Below are positions 29,952-40,199 of a DNA stretch of 64,000 nt, one piece after another. Location of the stretch: contig NC_018327.1 of assembly GCF_000234665.1 (NCBI RefSeq), positions 95,001 to 159,000 of the forward strand. The letters run 5' to 3'. Position numbers and translations under genes: made by a program. Every line of letters starts with the position of its first letter. Positions within the stretch are counted from its first letter, which is position 1. Source of the stretch: Leishmania mexicana MHOM/GT/2001/U1103. Lineage: Eukaryota; Euglenozoa; Kinetoplastea; Trypanosomatida; Trypanosomatidae. The notes under the pieces are model-generated. The model searched no databases and had not been told where the DNA came from. It was given only the letters and a program-made list of their open reading frames with translations.

Positions 29952-30755
29952 ATGGAGGCGCGCGCTGCTGCTCGAAGTCAACGCGAAACGCGCGTCATAC
30001 AAAACCTGCCGTTGCGACGCCGCTGCATGTTTCTCATGGACCACGAGATGTGGCGTGTGTGCATCCTCGGTGCCAGCGGCGATGCCGGGTCGACCGGTGC
30101 CAGCGCTGAACAACTGCGCTTGTCCACTCTGGCACTGCTCAAGACGCACTCCAGGCAGCTGGAGGAAGTCACAGAGGCGAGGGTGGAAGACATCCAGGCC
30201 GCCGTGGGTGGCATGAGAACCGCACTCCTATCCGCCTCATCTCGAGCCTCAAGAGAGACAAAGGCGTCGTCAGCACCAACCTCCAAGGCAGCGGCGCCGT
30301 TATCCTCTGCGACGTGCAGCACTGCCCGCGAGAATCTCTGCTGGGCTCAATGGGAAGAAGCGCTGGAGACACTCCTCGCCTTCCTCGAGGCGCCACACGA
30401 CGCCAGCTCCGCCCAGAATGCGCCAAGCGGCTGGCGCACGCTGAACGCAGGCGGCAACACAGGTGGCAACACAGACGGCAGCGCAGGCGGCGGCTTCTCG
30501 ATAGCAAGCTGCGAAACTGATCTGGAGAGAGCCGTGCGCACGTTACTCTGTGCGCTTGTCCTTCACCTCTATGAGGCTGGGCGAGCGTACTACGCCGCGA
30601 AGAAAGAGGCAAAGCGAGCGGCGGCAGCGGCGCACAGCAAGCGATCTCGTGACACACCGGTTGACGCCGGCAACACTCGCCGCTGTAAGATGCGTGTGAC
30701 GTGGAGCGTGGCCGCCCCCATCGCGCCGCTGTTGTACGACATCTACACGGAGTAA
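29952..30755 (+). CDS. protein of unknown function
   Basis: A 267-residue protein I do not recognise. It opens with a basic region (residues 1-25). A helical segment contains LALLKTHSRQLEEVTEARVEDIQAA (about 60-85), and a Ser/Ala/Thr linker (about 92-120) follows. A second helix contains WAQWEEALETLLAFLEA (about 128-146). A Gly/Asn-rich GGNTGGNTDGSAGGG tract (about 165-180) precedes a final helical, Lys/Ala-rich region with KRSRD, a candidate nuclear signal. The C-terminus (WSVAAPIAPLLYDIYTE) is hydrophobic. The coding frame has the local GC3 bias; larger frames overlapping its 5' part do not. Confidence 0.72.
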   Translation: MEARAAARSQRETRVIQNLPLRRRCMFLMDHEMWRVCILGASGDAGSTGASAEQLRLSTLALLKTHSRQLEEVTEARVEDIQAAVGGMRTALLSASSRASRETKASSAPTSKAAAPLSSATCSTARENLCWAQWEEALETLLAFLEAPHDASSAQNAPSGWRTLNAGGNTGGNTDGSAGGGFSIASCETDLERAVRTLLCALVLHLYEAGRAYYAAKKEAKRAAAAAHSKRSRDTPVDAGNTRRCKMRVTWSVAAPIAPLLYDIYTE

Positions 30756-32174
30756 AGATGCTCGTCTCTTCGCGCGCCCTGGCGGATCAGCGGGAGGGGG
30801 AGTTTGGGAAGCCCGCAAGCACGCGCACGAGAGGAGGCGGGAGCGGAAGAATTGTTCAGTCGCCTGCTGGCGTGTATCTTCCAGTCCACTGCCTTGGCTC
30901 CTTTTCTTTCCCTAGCCCAAGCACCAACCCTCCTCTCTCGCTCTGCTGCTACTCACGCACACCACCACTGATCGCTGAAGCTTCTACTGATGCACGCAGA
31001 TAGCAACCACCCATCAGGAAACCGATGGGGAGGGCATGGGAAGCTCATCGGTGTCGACATCGAGCGCCAATCGAAGTGGTGCACGCTTACACCGGAAGCA
31101 GCGCACATCTGCTCGTGGTCAGCTCTTTTTGGGGGAGGGGTGGGGGAGGTGGCGCACCGTAACATTCTGGAGACACGCGTCTGCCTCGTCGCACGTTGTC
31201 TGTCTTCTGCGCCTGCTCCTTTATGTATGCCTTTTACACGCCCCTCTCCCGGCCCCCCCCCAATCCAGTCTTCCGCTGGGCTTTTTTTTCCCGTGACTAT
31301 CGCAGAAGACATCCACAACATGACGGCGATGTGCTCGTGTCGACGCTAACGCGCCGATATATGTATGGGTGTTAGCCCCCACCCCCATAGCGTTCGAAAA
31401 GCTAAACGGCAGCTGACCGTCGCAACTGCACCAGGGAAGCACGTGAACAAAACACGCGCGCAAATACCTGCGTCCGCTCGTCTCGTTTTTTTTTATTATT
31501 ATTTCCCGCCGTGCTACCTAATTGAATCAGGCCGGCACAGCAGCAGGGGCAGCAGCGGCTGTGCTGGCAGTCATGCTCATTCCCCCCCCCCCATCCATCC
31601 ATCCACCCACTCGGCCCGTCACAGTATGTGGCGGCGCACCGACGTCTTCAGGTTAAAGAGCAGCGAAGAACGTGAGGTGGAGAGCAGGCGATGCAGCCCA
31701 AGGACATGCGACAGGAAGCGGTGACAATGTGCCGGCGAGCTCGGTAAAGTGGCGCTCATCGCCTCTCCCTCACTTCCTAGTCTTGCCAAACGCATTCATC
31801 CACTGTGGTCACGAACGGACACACGCGCGCAGCAACGGAACTCGCACACACGTCCCCCAGCAAGCCTCACTCATGCATCCTGATGTAGCGAGACCTGCAC
31901 TATCCTCTTCTCTCCTCCTCTTCTCCTTGCCCTTGAGTTCATCGTGTCTGGCGGTCTCGCAATCGACCCACGACACCGCACGACGCAATATACCACCCCA
32001 TCCACATATCCGCCCATCCCAGCTCTCTCTCAAGCATCCCCAACTCATTCGCGTATATTTTCTGCATTCCCTCCGCCCACCATCCGATCACGCCCCTCTC
32101 CCCCCCCCCCACACACCCTTTTCTCCCTCTCCCACGCCTCTCCCCACCTAACCACCAGCTTTATCATCACCGCC
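30756..32174 (+). other. intergenic/UTR region
   Basis: A 1.4 kb gap with poly-C (31253-31261, 31575-31588), T runs (about 31270, 31488), CATC repeats (31589-31606) and a dense C/T stretch (about 31900-32150) upstream of the dehydrogenase. It is compatible with 3' and 5' UTRs and a trans-splice site; no gene is supported. Confidence 0.6.
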
Positions 32175-33233
32175 ATGCCGTCTAAAGCGTACGGATGGGC
32201 TGCCCTCGCCGCCAAGGCGAAGCTGGTGCCCTTCACCTTCCAGCGCCGTGACGTCGGCCCTGACGATGTGGAGATCAAGATAGCGTACTGCGGTGTGTGC
32301 CACAGCGACGTGCATCAGGCCCGCGATGAATGGGACGGCTCTATGTTCCCGATGGTGCCTGGCCACGAGATTGTTGGTCACGTGACGAAGGTGGGCTCAA
32401 AAGTAACCAAGTACAAGGCCGGCGACAGGGTTGGCGTGGGTTGCATGGTGGACTCGTGCATGAAGTGCCGCCAGTGCGAGCGCGGCCTGGAGCAGTATTG
32501 CGTGAACGGCGCGTCGTTCACCTACAACAGCGTGGAGCAGGACAAGAAGACGCCGACCTTCGGAGGCTACTCCGACCACGTGGTGGTGTGCGAGCATTTT
32601 GTTGTGTGCATCCCGGATAACCTCGACCTGTGCGCCGCGGCGCCGCTTCTCTGCGCTGGTGTCACGACGTACTCGCCACTGCGGTACTGGGGAGTGACGA
32701 AGGGCACCCGCGTGGGTGTGGTGGGACTGGGCGGTCTGGGTCACATGACCGTGAAGCTGGCGAACGCGATGGGTGCGGAAGTGACGGTGTTCACGCGCTC
32801 CTCGAACAAAGCTGAGGAGGCGAAAAGTCTCGGTGCGCACCACGTCGTCAACACGAACAACGAGCAGGAAATGAAGTCGATTCAGGGAACACTCGACGTG
32901 ATTGTGGACACGGTGGGCATGAGCCACGACTTGCGCCCCTACATGATGACGCTGGACATCGACGGCAAGCTTGCCCTGGTCGGCATGCCAGAGCACGCGC
33001 ACCCGCCGCTGGACCCCCGGCGCATTATCGCTTCGCGCCAGTGCGTTGGCGGGTCGAACATTGCCGGCATGCCTGAGACGCAAGAGCTGCTCAACTTCTG
33101 CGGTGAGCACAACATCACCGCGACGGTGGAGAAGATCAACATCGATTACATCAACGAGGCCTACGAGCGTATGATGGCGAGCGATGTGCGCTACCGCTTC
33201 GTTATTGACATGGCGTCTCTGCAAAAGGAGTAG
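32175..33233 (+). CDS. zinc-dependent NADP alcohol dehydrogenase (cinnamyl alcohol dehydrogenase type)
   Basis: Medium-chain dehydrogenase/reductase, 352 residues, interconverting aldehydes and alcohols with NADP(H). Catalytic zinc ligand Cys42 sits in the GVCHSD motif and GHE is at 63-65. The structural zinc is bound by Cys95, Cys98, Cys101 and Cys109 (Cys-x2-Cys-x2-Cys-x7-Cys). The Rossmann motif GLGGLGH starts at 184, and the basic/Ser stretch FTRSSNKAEEA after the second strand fits an NADP preference. The layout resembles bacterial YahK and fungal ADH6 enzymes. L. major chromosome 23 carries an annotated NADP alcohol dehydrogenase in this position, from memory. The start at 32175 gives the standard family length; the open frame upstream to 31944 is pyrimidine-rich UTR. 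No PTS1 is present, so probably cytosolic. Confidence 0.93.
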   Translation: MPSKAYGWAALAAKAKLVPFTFQRRDVGPDDVEIKIAYCGVCHSDVHQARDEWDGSMFPMVPGHEIVGHVTKVGSKVTKYKAGDRVGVGCMVDSCMKCRQCERGLEQYCVNGASFTYNSVEQDKKTPTFGGYSDHVVVCEHFVVCIPDNLDLCAAAPLLCAGVTTYSPLRYWGVTKGTRVGVVGLGGLGHMTVKLANAMGAEVTVFTRSSNKAEEAKSLGAHHVVNTNNEQEMKSIQGTLDVIVDTVGMSHDLRPYMMTLDIDGKLALVGMPEHAHPPLDPRRIIASRQCVGGSNIAGMPETQELLNFCGEHNITATVEKINIDYINEAYERMMASDVRYRFVIDMASLQKE

Positions 33234-36200
33234 ACACGGGCCTCACAATGGCGTCACTGGCGACAATGACTGCTCCGCAGCCCACCTGGTAAAGGGGCAC
33301 TGTCGGGGAGAACATCATCTTCCCGATGTGGACTCCATAAGGCAGCTGCGGATGTCACTGCCGCTCCCCAGTGTCCCTCTACGACTAGCAAACCCGTACT
33401 CCTCCTATTATGTTTTGGTTTCTATGTGCGCGCCGGTCAGGACGCCACGGAGTCTGCCTCTGCGGTTACGGTAGAACAGGATGACCAGTGACGTGGCACG
33501 CGGCTTTTTTGTATGGTGTGTGTACGGGTGCTCGAGTATGCTTTACATCTTCGAACTCTGTTAAGGACACTCGTGCATGGACTGCCTCCTCCCCTCCTCC
33601 CACACACACTACCCGCCACTCATTATCCATCTGCCTCTCTCCTTTCCGTGTTTGGACGTCTCCTCACACGCATCTTGCGGCGTTGCGTATATGTGTGCGT
33701 GAGCTGTGATGGCAACAACTGCAAGGGAGAAGAGGAAAGTGACGGACTGGAAAATCAGTGGACAAGTTGAGAGGAGAGAGGGAGAAGACGGCGATGCAGC
33801 GGCCAATGGTCGACCATCACAAACTCTGCCATCGACGCGAGTGAACTAAAGTAGTACTCGTAAGCCGACCAGAGGGACGAAGGCAAACATATATATATAT
33901 ATGTCTATACACATACATATATATATAAACATATATAGACACGTATACGTATATATAAATAAACATATACACATATATATATATATGCATTCATATATAT
34001 ATATATATGTATACGTCTATATATATATGTATATATGTGTGTGTATGTATACGTGTATAAGCATATATATATATATATATATGTAACGACGGCGGCTCTC
34101 TTTTTGATCTTGCTTTTCCATCATTTGTTTTCCTCCTCCCACTTCATTGATTTGGTAACGCGATTGCCACTCCTGGCACGCACTCGCGTCAACGGTGACG
34201 GAATGAGCGAGCGTGTCGGGGTGGGCTGCTACTGTTGGTACGCACTCACACCGAAGAGCAGTGGGCTCGAGCATAGAAGGAAAAGCTGAGCTTTCTCAGT
34301 AAAAGGAAAAGAAAGGCGAAGGACCAGTGACGACGGTGATGGAGGGAGAGAGTTGTCGGCAAACGAGCGATGAGAAGCTCACGGGCGCATATTCGCACAC
34401 ATCCACACACCGATGACGTACACGGCGGGAAGGCGAGGAGTGCATGGCAAGGTGAGAAAAGGGCCTCGAATAGGCGGAGGAGGAGGAGGGGCGAATCGGC
34501 GGGTGGCGTGCGTGAGAGCCATACAGATTGACCGCGAACAAGCAAACACAAAAAAGGGACAACCCATATGCGTTGTAACACTGTTTTTCTTTTTTTTCGT
34601 GGCTGCTTCCTCCGACTCCGCCTCCTGTTGTACTTCCTCCCCCCTCTTCCTCTGCCCCTCTGTTCCTCCCTCCGCCTCTCCTCGCACGGCTGAGCTCTAC
34701 CCGTCGCAATGAATGTAGAAGCGGCAACATATTGTTGTATTTTGGCTCCCTCACCCCCACCCTCTCATTGTTATGTTTTACTTTGATTTTTTTTTTGGGG
34801 GGAGGGGTGTATGTCTTGGGGCTTGCCCCATCGGCAAAAGGAAACAATTTCTCAGATGCAGACAGCTCCTTGTTCTCACTACTCGCCTGTGCCGTTGCTG
34901 TGCGCTGGCGCATGCCGGCCTCTCTCCCCCCTCCCCCTCTCTTTCTCTGCGTTTGTGTCTTGTCGACATGCGTGTTCCTGTCATCGACTTTGGACTCCGA
35001 GTCGTGCCGTTGCCGGTACGTCTCGCTTGTAGTGCGTCTTTTCGTTTCGGACGGCGAAGTGCTCCGCCTCTCTCTCCGACATATCCACGAAGCACCGATT
35101 GCAGCATTTTGTTTTATGTTGTGTGTGTGTATGCGGCCCGCAAGTAACCTGTTCGACACGCCACACCTTTGCACTCTTCCGACCCACAACCGCTCCCTTT
35201 CCCCTCCTCCTTCTCCCCATAGTCGCCGCATGCGTGTGTGAATTCTTCTTCTCCACTGGATACTTGAAACATTTTATTTCTTGATGTTGCACATGAGTTG
35301 TGTGTGCCTTTCCCTGTTCAACCGACCTTTCCTCCTCCCCCCTCTTCCCTCCCACCCCTCCCCTCTGCACCTCTAAAGACAAGGGAGGGGGAGAAGGTGG
35401 CTTGCTTGCTCATCTTTCGCTGTTTTGCCTGTCTTCGCTTTGGTTTCCGTATTGCCAACGAGCTGAGCCGTGTGCCCGCGTGCAGCGTGGCGAGACGATG
35501 CCGTGGTGTTTCAATGAGAAGCTTCCCTTTTCTATTTTCAATTTCCTTGCTTTGTTTGTTTGAGCAGGTCGCCGAAGACACGCACGTTCCACAGCATTCC
35601 TCATAATCACGCCGGAGAGGGGATCTGGGTTGCGCCGCGCCTCCTCTCCGCACCGTCGCTCTAGCTCTTCCCTCTCCTCCTTTTCATAACTCTTTTATCT
35701 CCGCGACTCAGCCGGCAGCGCCGTTGCGTTTCGATGTTCACCTCACACCCGCGCACCATGCGCGTGTGTCACGGCTTCTCGCTCTCCCTTCTCGTCGTAC
35801 TCCATGGCGCCCCATGCAACCTCCACGCACCCGCCTTTCGTCGTCTACTGTCCGACGTGCTCTCTCCCTCCAAGCCAACTAGTGCCCAACTACTACACAC
35901 GCATAGACGCTTGGGTGCAGGGCCAGTGGCGCACGTGAGAGATAGAAAACGGAAGGGCTGTGGTGGAAAGAGGCAATGCAGAGCTCGGGGATGCGCAGAG
36001 AGGCGGTTGTCTGCCTGTGTCTATGTGCATAGGTTTAGAGGCTGCGAGATGCAGCCGGTGTCAGCGGCGTTACGTGGCTTCTCCTCACACGTCGGGAGAC
36101 TAAGAGAGTGTTGGTGGAGGAAAACAACGCCGGCTTGAGCGGAGGACCGTGAGGACCTCGAAACGAAAAAGTGAAACACATCAGCAGCATAATGCCAACA

Positions 36201-36786
36201 GCTTCCATGATTCGCGAACGTGGGAGGGAAGGAGCAGGCACGGGGGCTGCTGCTGCGGAGGCGACCCATCGAGAATCGCGTCTCTGCGATCTCTCGGCAA
36301 GAGTCCTGCGCTCCTCGCTACCCCCTCCCCCATCCACCATGACGCGGCATGGATGACAAGCGCATCTTCGCCCAGGCGTGTGTTGCCCACACACTGTGTT
36401 ACCACTCCCTAATGGAGGGCCCAGCTACCTCTGCTTTCCCAGCAAGGCATCACAAGGCTCCTCACTGTGTCTCTCTGTCGCCCTCTTCTGCCTTTCTTAT
36501 ATTTTTTTGAGTGGGTGGGGGTGGGGTCCTTGCCCGCACCTCACCTCCTGTCGCACCTCACTGCTTGGTGCGTCGCCATGCTTGGTGGCTGTTGTGGCCG
36601 ACGTGTAACCTACCTCCCACTCACCTACACAATCGCCTACCCCTACCTCGTTCTCTCACAATACTCGGCGTTGCTGCAGTGTAGTCGAAGTCTAACCCAC
36701 TGACTTTTCCTCCCCCCTCACTCCTCCAATCTTCTCTGATACAATCGACCAAGTCTCCCTGGACGAGACAAGGTATCACGAGACAG
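33234..36786 (+). other. 3.5 kb gene-free region with AT-rich block
   Basis: No gene is supported on either strand. The stretch contains a 200-base AT-rich block (33887-34083), T/G runs near 34605-34620 and 34790-34803, and many C/T tracts. A 311-codon minus-strand frame (34296-35231) is built of Arg/Ser/Thr/Glu low complexity from the complementary pyrimidine tracts and is rejected. Genes on both sides point the same way, so there is no sign of a strand switch. Confidence 0.55.
33887..34083 (+). repeat. AT-rich TA/GTATAC block, about 200 bp
   Basis: Nearly unbroken alternation of purine and pyrimidine, dominated by TA with interspersed CATA, GTATAC and GTGTAT units. It is self-complementary in many places and sharply different from the GC-rich surroundings. 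Confidence 0.9.
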
Positions 36787-37143
36787 ATGCGTCGCTTCAC
36801 GTCCTGCATCGCAGCCTTTGCGGCCGTGCCGGCGGCTGAGCAGATTCGCCATTTTCACTTCCCCATTTCGCCCCCGCCGCTGGAGATCGACTACCTTGAT
36901 AGCGACCCGCTCGAGTTTGCCGTGCGCACGGAGGCGCGCAAGTGGGGCTTCGATGACTTGCAGTACATGCGTGAGCTCGCGTTTGTGCGCATCAAGAATA
37001 ACCCGTCGATCGGCGACTTCCGCAAGATGGCGCCGGAGGAACGCCGCGACCTCTTCTGGGGTAGCGACCGTCAGGACTTCTTTCGCCACATCACCTTAAA
37101 GCTGACGGGCCACCCCGAGCACCTGTATCACCGCGGCTGGTAA
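36787..37143 (+). CDS. small protein, probably mitochondrial, unknown function
   Basis: A 118-residue protein. Its N-terminus (MRRFTSCIAAFAAVPAAEQIR) lacks early acidic residues and looks like a mitochondrial presequence. The remainder is rich in aromatic and charged residues, with DPLEFAVRTEARKWGFDDL, an MRELAFVRIKNNP segment and a C-terminal HPEHLYHRGW. No membrane helix is visible. The size and composition resemble accessory subunits of trypanosomatid respiratory complexes; I have a weak memory of a cytochrome c oxidase subunit annotated at the corresponding position in Leishmania, which I cannot verify. Clear GC3 bias supports a true gene, and the ATG follows a typical C/T-rich leader. 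Confidence 0.75.
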   Translation: MRRFTSCIAAFAAVPAAEQIRHFHFPISPPPLEIDYLDSDPLEFAVRTEARKWGFDDLQYMRELAFVRIKNNPSIGDFRKMAPEERRDLFWGSDRQDFFRHITLKLTGHPEHLYHRGW

Positions 37144-40100
37144 GGAATTAGGAGTGTGTGTGCACTCCGAAGTGCCTCGCTTTTCATGCCCCCCCCCTCC
37201 CTTCATCCACTCCTGTGTCCTCTTCTGGCGGTTGGGGAGAGAGGAGGCGGGTGAAAAGTTGGCGTGGGTGGCAGCCCTCCTCCTTTACATAGGTTTCGTG
37301 TAGTAAGCTGCCCGCCTTCTTCTCCTGTCCCGTTTGTTTCTCTCCTATTTCTCCCCGTCGGACCACCCATGTATCGCCCCCCCCCTCCCTCCCCTCGACT
37401 ACCACCACTACCACCCCCCTTGCCATTGCACAAGTGCGCGCATGTGCCTGGGCCGCCTTGAGACGGCCGTTTCGTTGTACAGCGCAAAAAAACGCACACG
37501 GCAGATACGGGGTGGTGGACTGCGCCGGGCTTGCAATGGTCGCCACGGCAGCAACAGCACCGCCTAGCAGTCTCGCAAGACGGATAGGAGGAGAAGGACC
37601 CGTAGTATAGGAATCGAATCTGCGCATGCGCCTGTGTCCGTGTTGAGTGTCTGTGCGGCAGTGTTTTGTAAGTCCGTTGTCGCGGGTGGCCGCGTGCGTG
37701 TGCCTACCGATAGAGCGCGGTGCGCCACCACCGACACGAACAGACCGACATGCCCATGCACAGGCACGCATTACGAGGACAAAGGTGGCGTTGTACGGTG
37801 TACGCTAGTAGAACGAACAAGTGAAGTGGCCAGATGTCGGAGACCGGTGTGTGTGTGTGTGTCACAAGGGATGGGGTGTTGTCTCGAGGAAACTGTGCAC
37901 TAGGCCTCTGCCACCGTGTGGGGGTGTGTACGCATGGTGACGCCGTAAAAGTGTGACAGACGCTTCGACTCCCCACCCCCACCACCCTCCCATCCATCAC
38001 CCGCTTCGCCTGTTCAACAACAGAAAATCGCACGTGCTTGTGTTTGTGGCGTGTCTCTCTGACCTCCCCCCCCGTCTCTCTGTCCAACCCACCGACTCCC
38101 CCTCTCCCTCCGTCCAGTTATCCCAGATCCTTTTCTCGGGTGCTTCCCTCCCTCCCTCTCTCTCTGTGTCACAGCTCAGTATCGCGCTGCCTGACGACAC
38201 GCGCATTGGTCTGTGTACGTGAGAGTGGAGAAGCGACTGAGTGTGTGTCTGAGAGAGAGAAATAGGCACCGATAGAGGACTACGGCAATGGTACTGCAGT
38301 GGCCAAGGTGAAGCCAAAAGCCGAAGGGGGGACGCAGGTGAGACGTAAGGTGCGAGGGCACGAAGGAAGTGGGCATGGCGTGCGCGCGTGCGGGTATCTG
38401 TTGTGGAGAGACCTATGCACGAATAAGGAGAACAAAATAGAAACGCGCAGCATGAGAAAGCTGTGTGGGGGGGAAGAGCAGGAGATGCAGCAGCAAGGGT
38501 GCCTTGCATCCGTCACCTCTCCCCCCCCCTCCACCCCTTCCTTTCACCCCGGCGGGTGCGCTGCAACCTCAGCTGGTCCCCCCTCCCCCGCCCCCGGGTC
38601 CGAAAAGCATTCCACCTCGGAGAGACGAATAGGGAGGGAGGGAGGGAGGGGGGCGAAGGAAAGGCGGAACGCACCACACATTGTGGAGGAGGAAGAGTGC
38701 GAGGTGAATGCCAGCGGAGAATTCATTGCAGTGTTCACTGCATCATGTCACCCCGCCAGGCCGCATCACCTCCATGCGTTCCGTTTTCTTCTACGCACCC
38801 TCCTTAGCAAGTTATCCTCAGCTCTTCTGTCACTTCTCTCTCTCGCAACATCCCCCTAATCACCGACGCTGCCTTTGGGAACCCTCTCATCTTTTTATGA
38901 TTCTTACTCGAACGCCCCTGCATCGACTGCCTCGTCCCCGGTACGCACACGTGCACGTGCATGCAAAAGTCGTCATATCTCTGACTCTCCACGAATACCA
39001 CCACACTAATCAACACCAACAACACAAGAGGAGACAGGACAAGGCTGAGGTAGAGCGCGATCAAAGGACGTGCGCATCCGATTTCGTTTGAGGAATCCTA
39101 CCCCCTCCCCCTCCCTCTCCACTTCCTGTGCTTGTGTACGGTTCTCTGCTTGGGCTACACCTCCCCTCCCCCTGTACACGTCGCCTCTTTCTTTATTGCC
39201 GTTTCCCAGCCACTTGCTCGTGCACAAGCCCAACGAATCCACTCACGGACGCCATTGCGCACTCGCACGCCCGCGCACCCGCACACACAAAGAGGCAAAG
39301 TTGTCGATATCCGGCACTTCTATACAACCACACCCACACGTACTCGTAGCTGTGTGAGGGGTCCTTTCTCCCTCTCTCTTCTCCCCCCTCCTCGCTCCCT
39401 CGCCCTCGCGCTCACGGACGCACGCCCACGCCCACACGCACGCAGCTCGTATTATTTTTTTCGTGCGCTCCGGATTCTCGTTCTCTTTTCACCTTTTCTC
39501 TCTCTCTCTCTGTCGTCTCTTCTCCCGCTTCTTCGTCATTCCTTCCTGTGGATCGCTCCGCTCGCTGTTGCGCTTGGCCCTCCCTCCCTCGCTCAGACTC
39601 TTCCTCGCTGCACATCCACACATACACATATATATATATATATGTACATGTGCTACTTGCACGAATCCCCTCCCCCTCGGTGTATTTTGTAATAGCCCTT
39701 GGTTGTGGTCAGCCACCTCCTCTCCCAGCCCGCACCTTCTCTTTCTGCTGCTGTCGCTGCTGGTGCTGCTCTCACTGTGCCCGGCCACTACCACGATTGT
39801 TGTTTGGTTATTTGCCGCTGCGTCGTGTGGTTGTGTGGTGTATCCAGACACACCTTTGCGTTCCTTCTTCGCGGTTTCGCGCGCGTGTGTGTGTGTGTGT
39901 GCACGTGTGTCATCGTGCGCCCCCCCCCTCTACCTTGCACCCTCAGTGCACACAAGACAACTACGCGCCCGTTCAATCTCAGCAGGTTTTTTTGTACGCT
40001 GGTTGAGCAACAGACTAACGCGTCTGGTGGGTGACGAGTCGCTGACATCTTCAGCAGAGCATTGCTTTGCTTTTCTCTTCCGTCTTTCCTCTTTCATCTT

Positions 40101-40199
40101 TGTGTGTCCCCCTTCCTTGGCGACCAGTGGGCGTCGGTGCACACCTTCGAAAGCCGTGCACCTGGTGAGCTGCAGAGACACGTACGTTGGGGTAACGTC
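37144..40199 (+). other. 3 kb gene-free region
   Basis: No gene is supported. It contains poly-C runs (37190, 37379, 38067, 38520), a GGGA repeat (38630-38650), a (TA)n run (39625-39643), a (GT)n run (about 39886-39905) and long C/T tracts near 39365-39410 and 39480-39530. Open frames up to 246 codons are pyrimidine-driven low complexity. Confidence 0.55.
39625..39643 (+). repeat. (TA)n microsatellite
   Basis: About nine TA dinucleotides in the 5' region of the ABCG gene. Confidence 0.85.

Noticed and set aside
29458..30216. 252-codon plus-strand frame overlapping the gene at 29952
   Set aside because: Overlaps another frame with better codon bias and crosses the acceptor at 29857-29858; judged a shadow.
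34296..35231. 311-codon minus-strand open frame
   Set aside because: Low-complexity Arg/Ser/Glu/Thr sequence created by the complement of C/T tracts; no domain, no GC3 bias, and against the direction of all real genes here.
37610..37680. tRNA-like T-loop (GAATCGAATC) near 37613
   Set aside because: No matching acceptor stem, D-loop or anticodon arm could be folded around it; no other tRNA candidate was seen.
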